From assembly GCF_024713975.1 (NCBI RefSeq), contig NC_091104.1, forward strand, positions 15,767,580 through 15,831,579: a stretch of DNA of 64,000 bases, given 5' to 3'. The notes beneath the pieces are model-generated. The model saw nothing but the letters and a program-made list of their open reading frames with translations. It did not search any database and had not been told where the DNA came from. Position 1 is the first letter of the stretch; every line of letters begins with the position of its first letter. Of this stretch, positions 32,601-44,500 are shown piece by piece. The stretch is from Paralichthys olivaceus. Its lineage: Eukaryota > Chordata > Actinopteri > Pleuronectiformes > Paralichthyidae. The translations under genes and the position numbers were made by a program.

Positions 32601-33402
32601 TAGCCTTGAGAGTTTTCTTATTTTCTTCTTTATTCTGCTTAGTCATTAAAACATTTACACAATTCATTGCCTGTCCCTTCCCCACAATAAGCACATACAT
32701 ATGCAACATCAGTAATATCAACAGACCATCCTGGTCACTGGATCACAATTTGCTAACAGGAATATATTGTAGTATACATGTTTTTGCTGCATTCATTATT
32801 AATAGTTTCTTTTCATCATAATTAATCTCTTTGTAGATTTTGACATCTCCCAAAATAGATATCCAAACTAATTCCTTTTTGTAATATTTCAGATGTATAT
32901 TTATAAAAACATCTCCCACAATACCTCAAGTGTGTTTTCACTTCCAAAACATACAGTATATGCATGAGGTTGTCCAGTTTCATAAGTGATACAGATTGTT
33001 GGTCCACTGTTAATATTTCAATCTTTATTCCTATAAATTGATGGGATGGCATCATAACTTTGTAATGCAGCAGATTTATACTGTTCACAGACGTCGTTTG
33101 AGATTTATTTTTCGAACCACAAACAACTGCCTTCCACCTCTCTGCACTAACAGTTTGTCAATTGTCTCGTAAACTTGTTGTCTGTGCTGAGCAGCGGACT
33201 TTAGCTCCTGTTTACACAGGCAAGCGTGTGTGTGTCATGTGCCAATAGAGAACAAAATATCACATGATTAATGAGAGCAGGCCGTCGCGTGTTCAGTCCG
33301 TCAGGTATGTGAGTAAGTGATGGCAGGGATCATTGATTCCCAACACCGCTCATTATTTTTAAACTGCAACCCAGATCCACCTGAGCAATATATATATCAA
33401 CT

Positions 33403-33778
33403 TTAAAGGTACAGTGTGTAGAATTTTGTGATATCTAGTGTTGAAATTGCATGTTGCAGCTGAACACACCTCACCTCACCCTCTCCTTCCAAACATGAAA
33501 AAGAAACTGTGGCAGCCTTTAATTGTCATAAAAACTCAAAAGGTGTTTAGTTTGTCCAGTCTGGACTAATGTAAAAAAACATGGCAGCCTCCGTAGAGAG
33601 GGTTCCCTCAATGTAAATATAAAGTATTTAAATATAAAGGGTATTTTCTGGGGTAAAGAAAACTACAATTCATACAATTTAGATGAAAGGAACTAGTGAA
33701 AACATCATGAGGATTATTCTACATTAAATTTCTGCCAATAGTTCCCTTTCACCTAAATCATACACACTGGACCTTTAA
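33403..33778. mobile_element. piggyBac-like MITE flanked by TTAA
   Basis: The element is bounded by TTAA at 33403-33406 and 33775-33778. Terminal inverted repeats of about 20 bases adjoin them: AGGTACAGTGTGTAGAATTT on the left, and the right end reads AGGTCCAGTGTGTATGATTT on the minus strand. Length is 376 bases with no ORF. TTAA duplications are diagnostic of piggyBac-type transposition. It ends about 100 bases before the splice acceptor of flvcr2 exon 1b. Confidence 0.75.
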
Positions 33779-33924
33779 GCACAGCAGACAAACCTGTTTC
33801 ATGAAATACCAGCTTGGGTGGGTCAGGTGAACAAACACACCCACACACACACTCGGAGAAATATTTGCTCTTCCTTCCAGCTATTAAGTGCCACAGAAGA
33901 GTGAAGCATTTCAGTGGGAGCAAC

Positions 33925-35462
33925 ATGAGCGTTAGGGAAGATCTCCCTCACGAGTGGATGGACGAGGCCAGGGAACATGACTGGTCCCTGTCGAGAAGCA
34001 GAAAACTGTCACTGGGAGAGTTCAACCACCACCTGCCTCTGGGTGACAGCTTCGACACCCTGGAGACGGCCCTCCTGGACACTGCTCAGGTCTTCCCGCT
34101 CATGGAGACCAAGCTGTACAAGCGGCGCTGGGTCATGCTGATGGTCTTCTGTGCCTACTCCATGAGCAATGCCTTCATGTGGCTGCAGTATGGCATCATC
34201 AGCAACATCTTCATGCGCTTCTATGACATTGACTCCCTCGTCATCGACTGGCTCTCCATGATCTACTTCCTCACCTACATCCCCCTCATCCTGCCTGTCA
34301 TGTGGCTGCTCAACAACCGGGGCATCAGGGACGTGGTGGTGGTGGGGTCGGCCTTCAACTGCATCGGGGCTTGGATCAAGACGAGCACGGCGGACCCCAA
34401 CATGTTCGCCATGACTTTCTTTGGCCAGTTTGTGTGTTCAGTGGCCACAGTTTGCATCCTGGGCATCCCATCCAGACTGGCGTCCCTGTGGTTTGGACAG
34501 CAGGAAGTGTCCACTGCCTGTTCCATTGGCGTTCTTGGAAACCAGGTGTGTCTCTGCATGTACCTGCTGGACTCAGAGCATCTTATGTTGTATGTATTTA
34601 GTGTTCTGCAACCCTCCTTGTATTTGATCTGAATGGCATTGTGTTAAATAGAGTCAGGTACAGGTCACGTGTGCCTTGATGCGTGACTCAGTTCCTATCA
34701 GCAGGTTATAAATCACTCTCTCTGCCAGGGGGAGAAAACTTAGGGCTTCCAACAACAGCGAGAGGAGTCTTAGAGACAAGATGCTCACTCATTTGCAGAA
34801 CTAAGTACTTACACTGTTAGTTTCAGGGTTCCCCACAGACAGTAAGCATGTGGTGCATCCATAGACTGTATGGGGTGCATCGCAAGTTATTTTGTTTGTC
34901 AGCTGTGTATTGGTTTAAGCTCATAGCTTAAGGCACCTTGGGTGTGTGTGTTCAGTCCTGATGAGGTAAAACATAAGGTCCTGGTTAGTGGTCAGATGTG
35001 AATTGTGGTTAGGGATAAAGTTTTGGCTTGAATGTCCACATTGAGTGGAAGTCAACAAAAAGTCCTATGCAAATCTCTATACAAACCTATGCATTTCTCA
35101 GGTATCTGTACTTTTAAAGTATATTTATTTTCAGGTACTTTTACTTCACTACATACATCCGCAAATACCCATACTTTATACTCCACTACATTTATACAAT
35201 GTACTGCATTACATGTTCACATTTAAATTTTTTATAAGTAACTAATAACAAAAACAGCTGCACTCTCTGGTGAATAAAATCTAAACTGAACCTCAACCAT
35301 AGTAATGTACTTACCGACTGTTGCATTAGGATAGATATGTTGAATAGGCTGCACTCAGATAGTTTATTTAAAAGCAAGAGCTTACTTACTTAAACTCAAG
35401 TAGAAAGGTTCATGTGGTACTTTAACTTTTATTTGAGCACATTTTTGTCCATTTATATGTAC

Positions 35463-35540
<78 letters not shown>

Positions 35541-38500
35541 CTCCTAACCAGGGGGTTTGCGGGTGACTTGTACTGTTTGAATTGTCCACTTCTGAACAAG
35601 CTCCCACACTTTTTCAACATCACTAAAAAAATGAAAATGTAAAATTTGGCTTCATAATCCAGTTCACCTCTAAATGTTTCCTTCTAACAAGCCAATAAAA
35701 ACAGTCAGTGGATGCTGAGAAAGCACAACAATTCCTATTTAACTGGCTATATATGGCTCCCCTGTGATCCCACCACCATCTGCAACACGATGCATAAACA
35801 GAGATTGCTGAAGGACATCCAACCCCTCTGATGTTCTTTTAACTCTGAAGCCAAACAGTTTTTCTCTCTGCATTTGAAGTGTGTCCTCTCTCACCTGCGC
35901 CAGGCCAAACACTGCATGCCGGTCATTGTCATGCATGTTCTGATTGTGTGTTTTAGTCCCGCTCCCCGCTGCTGAACACAAAAGGACACATTGTTGTTGA
36001 TGTTTTTCTCGCTCACCATGACTTTATTCCTTTTGGCTCGGATCTCCTCGACCTGATACTTCCACGTTTTCAGGATGAAGTAGTTCACATATTCTCCCTT
36101 TGGGTGTTTTAAATATGGTTAGTGGTAACAAAAAGTAGGCGGGATTTCCATGAAGGCCTGCAAAGCTTTGAAGATCAAAGAGTTTAACAGTTTTGGCGCT
36201 AAAATAACTTCATAAGAGAGGTCATCCTTGATTTAGATGTGTGAATATGCTTTTTTCTATTTTTAACGGGTTATCAGGGCTCCATCTTCTTATCTAAGAT
36301 GCATAAATAGTTGCACAGTGTGTTTTCTTTGCTGTGAACACAGCAGATGTGTTACAGTGATTAAACAAACATGACTCTCCCGTTATTCTTTGGTAAAAAT
36401 CATTTAAAGCTTTCTCGAGCAAAATGACCAAGAGGTAGTTTAAGGACTGCTTAAGTAGCTGATCTTTGCTAACTTAAACTCAATAAAGTGTTAACAGTGT
36501 CTAAGGTAAGGTTGTAGACGAGAGGGTAACGGGTGCAGATCCATGGGGATTCTAACCTTCTCGTTGGATTGAAGAGGTCTGATGCACAGTGTCTGTTATT
36601 ATTGCTCACTTCAGACACTTATCACTGGATTGTTCCTCCTCTTTTTGCAATTTTCCTTCTCTCACCTCTCCCCTAGAGCCAAGGGACCTCAGCTGGTGTG
36701 CCCCCTGGGATGTTCTTGGGGCTGTAGAAAGCTGAGGAAATAGACACTACTTGTGTTGTATTCACATTTGGAAAGTTTAGCAAACCTCCTCCCCTTCCAC
36801 CTAATTTCTCATAAAGTCACAGTAAAATTTCTGTCGGACCCTGAGAGTGGGATGGGGTATGTTGGGGGGTTGTCAGGAGCTGAAAAGTTGGACATACATT
36901 GTAGCTTCATGTTGATTAGTCGTCTTTGCCCATGTCAGAAGATAACATAGTCTACCTACCAAAACTTTAACCCTCTGTAAAAACAAAGAAAGTAATAAAA
37001 TATTTCAACTAGTAAGTAGAGTGCATACCTGCCAAAAAACACAAAATTGCTCACACTCATAGATATCTGTCTCCAAAAATGTACCTGATTTTTTTCATCA
37101 AGATCCATGATCCCGGGAAATCACTGAAAATGTCAAAAAAACGTAAAAAAAACCATTCTGGAACCACCTGCCTTATCAGGATTCACAGCAAATTTGAATG
37201 GGTGCTTCCCTGACCCATACCACATCCTTCCCCCAAGTTCCATGGTAATCTGTTTAGCAGTTTTGTCATAATCCTGCTAACTAACGCTGATGAAAATATT
37301 TTGTTACCTTTGGATGGAACCAGTTAGCCGAGGATAGCTCTCTGTATTCAGTCTCCTCTGCTTTAACCTTATGAGAGGGGTGTCATTCTTCTCTTCAAAT
37401 CTCAGCAAGAACATGAAGGGGTGCATTTTGTAAACTCTCTGACATATGTAAAACTAAGCAATATACAGTATGCATGTACTTCTTATGTGTTTACAATAGC
37501 TGGTATACCATCAGACAGATGTCGAGGATTCAAATGTCAGTTAGATGTGAATGTTTGCTGCATCAGATCATTTTAGAAGTGGACACTAACTTTTCTAACA
37601 GAGTCAAACACTCCTTTACCTTTCTCTTTTTTATTTCAACCTACTTTTACTACTGTTTTTAATTAATTGTACGTATCTGTGTATGTGTGCGTATGTCTAA
37701 TTGTCAGCTGAAGGTACAGGGTCATTATTTTAAATTTAGCGCTTCTCGCCTGCAGATGGGTATCGCCATCGGGTTCCTGATCCCGCCTATCCTCGTGCCT
37801 AATGTGGACGACATGGATGAGCTGGCGCACTACATCAGAATCATGTTCTACATCAGTGCCGGAGTTGCCACCCTCATCTTTGTCCTGGTGGTGATCGGTA
37901 AGTCTTCGAGGGAAGATGATGATGCTGCTGCTCTTGTCCCCGGGCTCACAGAGTGGGTATATAAGAGCTGTCAGGGTTCTTCACTCACTCACTCATGCAG
38001 TAATAGCCCACTGCCAGTCCCCTCCAATGTCAGACAGCTCCCACAGTCATGGTTGTGAAAATACATGACGCAGATAGAGTTATCTTGACAGTTTGTGGTT
38101 TCCAGTGGTCGAGACCATGACAAAGCTGCTACCTCACCTCCCTTTGTCCCTCACAGTAATGCTTGGTTATAGCACCGATTTATTTCTAGAATAAGTTCCT
38201 CAACATTAAATTTCATTGTTTGACACAGTTTCCTTCATCCTTTCATGGTCGAGCCTCTTATCTCATCGCTGGGCTCTGTGGGCAGCTCTGCTGGAAGGCT
38301 GAATCTCCCTGAGCCGTGCTTTCTCCCATGAGCTCTGCAGCGTTACAGTCCTCTAGATGAGCAGCTGCAGTAATTGCTGTAATTGTCCAACTTCTGAAGA
38401 GATGTGTTCGGACACCCAGGGAGTCAGGAGTGTTTAATGAAATCATCCTCTCGCCCCCTCAGCTCTGTGAAATCCTCCTTTTCACCTCTGTGAAGGACTA

Positions 38501-41500
38501 AAAGTCGCTGACAGTCAGAGGAACATGGAGAAACTTCACAGTTTATTTCTGGAAGATGCTCAGTGGCTCACAAAAAAAAGATACTTGATCTTCAGTCGCA
38601 GCTTTGACCCTGTGTGAGGACACATGTTGGTGAGTTTAGGTTTCTCTCTGTGATCAGTGGAATCATTTTAATGGGGGTCAGATGCTTTTTTAATCTGAAC
38701 TTTTCACTTTGTGGATTTAAATAACCCACAAATGGATCCACAGTGAGAAAAAATGGATTCCTTAAATAATCTTTGCCAATAAACCCACAATAAACCCAGC
38801 ACTGACCATAGATATATAAATATATAAAGATGGATGACAGGATAGCTCCCAAAAGTGAAGCCAAAGCATCTCGATCGCCACCTGGCGACTGTCTGCAGTA
38901 ACAATCTCACCTCATCCATGTTAGTGGATGGGACATGGACCAAAGTATCTGCTTTTCCTCCTGAGCCATAAACTCGGGATCACCGCCAGATACTGTTTAT
39001 CAAGGCTGTGATGACAACATTAATTATATCAGATAAGATAAGACGTGGAAGATGTGGTAAAATTCTATTCAGAGACCACATTACTCCTAATTGGTTTATA
39101 AGGTTATAAAGTTATTATGAAATTAAAGCTGATAAAATTAGGCCTCCTGTAATGTAAAAGCACACACACACAAACACACACACTATTTCACCTGGCTTCT
39201 CTCCCTCAGATTATAATGTCCCACATCCTAAATATTCACATAACCTCCTGAAATCTGTGTTTCCCAGTGTTTCAGGAGAGACCAGAGATTCCTCCCACAC
39301 AGGCCCAGGCTCAGGCCCGGAACGTGGACCCAGACGAGTACTCGTACACAGCTTCCATCTTGAGGCTGCTGTGCAACAAGCCCTTCATGCTGCTGGTGGT
39401 CACCTACGGTAAGTCTCCCCCTGCTTCATTTGACTAATGATGATTTGAATTCACATTCTGTGCTCTCTAGAGCTCCAGATGACGATTGAAGTTACAATGA
39501 TATTATGACAGTACTAGTCAGTACTCTGTAGGGTCATATAAAGGTCACATAAAGGGAGAAAGTCCACGTCAGATTAGTCTTTATATAATTGTCTCTTCAT
39601 TATATTGGTGACTGTATACATGTACAGGAATATTCAGACTATTGACTTCATTCTGAATAATACGTTATTTAGATTATGATGTTTACATCGGTTACTGAGT
39701 ATATTCCATTCATATTCCTGTTTGTATGTTACAGAGCATAAATCCCTTTAGTTTATACTTAAACAAAGGGCGTGTATCACGAAGTGCCTGACCAGACTCG
39801 GATGTTGTTGCATTATTGAGGTGAAAGGTAACAAAGAGTAGAAGCTGTCACAGACATATTCGGTTTGCAGATATGAGGATGTGTCATCATTACTGACTTC
39901 TCTACTGCACTGCCCATGTGTAGCCGTGATCTAAAGGTCACTCTGAGATGTCAAATTGTGCTCAAAGGTTACTGTGTAATGATGATAATGTTATTGACTC
40001 ACAGTTAGAAGAATATTCCTCATCAAGTCAGATTATTGGGATTTTAACATAATTTTGTGTTTATAGGGATGTTTGCACCAAGAAGTGCTGATTGCCATGT
40101 GCTGCAGTATAAACTTAAATGCTGCTAGCTGAAGTAATGACACAGTGGCTGCTTCAGACTGGACGTGTGAGGGTGTCTGTGGTATTTTTAGAAGGGTCCC
40201 ATCTGGACCTTCTCCTTCCCTACAGATCTGTCAGAGTAGAGACTTTTTCCATTTGTTGTCTGCAGGCCTGAACGTCGGCTGCTTCTATGCTGTCTCCACC
40301 TTGTTGAACCGGATGATCATCGAACACTATCCTGTAAGAAAACCTGCTGACTTATGTCCTTATTTCCAACCAGATGAGCTTTGATCCTGCTTCTCTTTCC
40401 ACATTTCCACACGTTTGTGTGAATCACTTTGACACTAGCAATAAACCTGCCGAGCACATGACCCTGACACAGATTACAGGATTCTCTCACACTGTTTGTT
40501 TTGACTGAAAGCTCCCAGGACAAGATAACTGCAGAATGTAAGGTGTCTTATATGGCCTGAAAAAACGGAGATGTTTCTACCGTTGTTTTAATCTCAGGGT
40601 GAAGAGGTGAATGCTGGGAGGATCGGTCTGACCATTGTCATTGCCGGCATGGTGGGGTCCCTCATTTGTGGCATTTGGCTGGACAAGACTAAAACCTACA
40701 AGTAAGACAAACATGGTTTTATTACTATTCATCTGTGCATTTTGAAAAGCAAAAGCATCACAAAAATGAGTTGACGTTATTTCTCCAGTCACTAAGAAGG
40801 GACCAAGACTCAGCCAAACTTTCATTGTAGTTTCTCTTCTCTTGTTTTGGTGTCATACAAATGATTATTATTACAAAAAATCCTCTCAGATTCCCGACAT
40901 GCCATCAGGATGCTTTCGCTGTCAAAGCAGAAATTAGGCCCAGATTCATTTTGTTGATCCTCTTGCTCCAATTGTCCCATGTTGGGATAGACAGTGAAAG
41001 GACCATGTTATATTAACAATGTTTTGCAGCAATTATTTACGCGTGGTTGCACAAAAGACTTCACAGGAGTAAGCCTGTTGATGGCAGATGGCCCCGGGGT
41101 CTTTAGTGACTCAGGAGTGTTGATAGTCAGGCACCATCCTCAATGAGCAATACGTCAGCTGCATGAAGTGAGATGAATAGTGAGGACGTTTATCTGCTCT
41201 CAAAAAAAAATTAAAATACCACTAATAAAATTTTATTAGCAGCAAATACTGAGCATAGTTTTTTATTATTATTCAATTATTATTATTGTCACTTAGGCTT
41301 GACACACTACGTGCATTTAATGCATGCAGAGGAAGTGATGCATGTAAAAGGAAAGAGAGGAGGGAAGAGTCATGTGACACTCTTCAGTTTAACCCTGCTG
41401 TTTGCACAGATGAGTTTTTCTTCTCTTCATGGATTTCAACACTAAATGATTTTGCTTACAAACCTTTAAGAATAAAAGTATTGATTTATCATTATTTTAC

Positions 41501-44500
41501 ATATAGACTGAGGAATGTCAGGAGATATTTCCCTGAAGTAGCCAAATGGCTTTTATTTAAATCTATACAGTAAAAACAAAAAACCTGTCGTTAAATTGTT
41601 CTGCAGGATTTCAGTGTCTAATCAGCCTGGACAGGAATGTAGGAATCGAGAGCCCTGTCACAATATTCAGATTCTTAAATATGTTAAAGACAAATCAGAT
41701 TAAAATTAACCCTTAGATGATTTTGAGACTTTATGGTCAAAATAGTATTTTGCTGTATACCACACAAACCATGTTGGCTGTGTGTAAAAGTTGTTGCTCA
41801 AATAAATTGATCCACATCCATCCCCTCTCTTTTCAGACAGACCACCCTGCTTGTGTATCTCCTCTCGCTGATCGGCATGCTGGTCTACGCCTTCACCCTC
41901 AACCTGGGTCACCTGTGGGTGGTGTTTATCACGGCCGGAGTTTTAGGGTAGGTAACCATTAAAGAACGGAGGCCACCAAGGTCTTAAACATCACAGCCGG
42001 GGTTTGAAATCAACACCTGACAACCTTCAAGATGAGGGTAAAAATTAACTGGCATGATTTGGGTTATTTAAAGAAAAACTTTGTGGCGTGTAGCTATTCA
42101 GAATTTCTGGTATCAATAACAACTCCAAAATAATACAAATCAAAGCTGCTGTATTTAAATCAAATATCTCTGTATTATTATTGTTCATTTTTCTTTTCAG
42201 TTGCTGATCAGTTAGGGACCTGTGAAATGAAAACAGTTTGTCTCTGTGTTTATGTGACTTATGAACCTGGATCACTGCAGTACAACATTATTCTGTTCAT
42301 AACAGTATTTGAGCTTCACACCGGAAAATGGCCGCTGTGTGAATATGAGCTGTGTTTCAATTTGGGGCTGCACCTTACGGTCTACGGCCCATGAAGACCA
42401 CCTAGGCCTCGTAGACCACGAAGGCCAACCAGCATCACCAGCTCATCCTGCCCATGTGTACAATTAGTTGTGGAGTTGAGTTGAGGGTAATACTCAAGTG
42501 TTGGGCGTCTCATCGCTTGTCGGCACCATTACCTTTTTGAAAAGTCCTTAGTTACTGAGGTTGGGTCAGGAAGGATCCGCCAGTTCGAGCCTTGTCACTC
42601 GGGGATGAAAGGATGCAGTTGTTGGCCACATTTGAAGGACACTTCAAAATGAGACACTCTAGTTGCTGTGACGCAATCAATCTTCAAATGCAGACTCTGA
42701 AGGAAGCAGCCCCTGAATTGAGACACAGCTGTAGTCTTATATCTGGAAGTTGTTATTTAAAGCTTTGACTGTTAATGATCCCTCAGAGCTGTTCAGTTTT
42801 GTTTGTAGCTAAAAAGCTTTTTAGGCAAAGTTAACTTTGAGTTGACTCAGTCTTTTAATGTCTTTTCAAGCCTGAGGTGATAATGGATCACATGTATCAC
42901 GTGAGATCTTCAGGTCTGAGCACCTCCAAAGCTTTTGTGCTCATAATGTCTGCGTGTCGTTCACGTTCTCTGCGTTTCTCTCAACAAACTCCTCAGACCA
43001 CGTGCCATGTCCTTAAAATTATTGCTATTTATGGTAAGCTGATTATGCCCATAACTGGTTTCCATAGTGATTCCTTTGTCTGGTTGAAACCCAGACAGGA
43101 TTTATTATAGAGCAATATGTACTTGCACTACTTTCACACTCACTGGGCTCTTTTCTATTCCATGGTGTGGTTGAACACTCAGTGATGTTAGAGAATAAAT
43201 AACTGCAGATCACACACTTTTGTTTTTGCTGTTAACTTGACCGCTGTTGTGTGTTCGCAGCTTTTTCATGACGGGTTATCTGCCTCTGGGCTTCGAGTTT
43301 GCCGTAGAGCTCACCTACCCTGAATCAGAGGGAACCTCGTCAGGGCTCCTCAACTGTTCTGCTCAGGTTCCTAATTTTTCAACATCTGTATAAAGTAACA
43401 CAGTCTAACTTTGGTTTGTGTCTGTACTGTACTTATTTCTTTTTAAAACTAATTTCAGATCTTTGGAATCATTTTCACCATCTCCCAAGGGAAGATTCTC
43501 GATAAATGGGGCACTTTTGCAGGAAACATCTTTCTATGTATTTTCCTACTAATAGGATCAGTGATGACAGGTGAGATCAACTGCTTCTCTGTTTCCTCTG
43601 AAGATTTATCCTCTTAACAGTCCTGGCAACACAGATCAACTCTCCAAACAACAGGGAACACTGAACTCATGTTATTAAAAACATTCATGCATGTAATGTT
43701 AAAGTCAACTTTGAACACAACTTGTATTTCAGCCCTGAGTTATTCGTGCAGGAAGTCATAGCTTTCGTGGGATAAAGTCTCCCTCTAGTGGATGGATGAA
43801 TAATCACATAGTGTTTAAGACAAATTATAATGGCACACAGTAGCGCACATATATCCACGAAGACCCATCAGTCCCCTTGTGAAACCACATTCAAATTCCC
43901 TGGATTTTTATTTGGGTCTGCTCCAAATTGTACACACTCATAAATATCAAGATTTTGTCATCAAGATCTATAAATGATTCTCTGAGAAATGAATGAAAAC
44001 ACTGGAAAACACCCCGTCTCACAATGTTAAAGTAAGTGACATAAATTACTGGATCAACCCCCTGATCTGGATGGGCACCAGAATTTAATGGGTTCTTACT
44101 TGGGTCATACCGGAGCCCTCCATAAAATTAATGAAAATCGGTTGAGTAGTTTTTGCATAATCTTGCTTTCTAACAAAAAACAAATGTAAGCAGTGGTATA
44201 GTCTCCTTGGCCACAGTAAAAATCATTGGTTAGTTTTGAGTATCATACAGCAGAAAATAGTTTTTATAGAAATCACATGATTGCATTAAGGTTAACTTAA
44301 AACTCTCTGATGCACCTAACTGAGAGTTGCATAGGTGACATCAGGTCGTGGCTAGAAACCCCTGTGACAATTTTATATGGAAATGGACACCTTAACTTGT
44401 CTCTTGGGTTTCTGGACGTAACTTTGAGGTAATACATGACGAGTATCTTCAAGGTGCCTGCTTGGAAAAGTTTTCTGTGGCCTGTTCCTAAAATACATTG

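Larger units (their letters stand above)
34546..37755 (+). other. flvcr2: flvcr2 intron after exon 1b
   Basis: It contains an interspersed repeat (about 35100-35410), a long GT microsatellite (35466-35539), antisense exon-like ORFs (35739-36110) and a reversed copy of the percomorph repeat (about 37030-37290). Confidence 0.6.

Noticed and set aside
33814-33924. N-terminal extension of flvcr2 exon 1b
   Set aside because: The frame crosses a strong splice acceptor at 33880 and starts with a non-ATG codon. ATG 33925 has an A at -3 and is preferred.
35412-35642. ORFs through the GT microsatellite
   Set aside because: They encode only alternating Val-Cys or Thr-His from simple repeat sequence.
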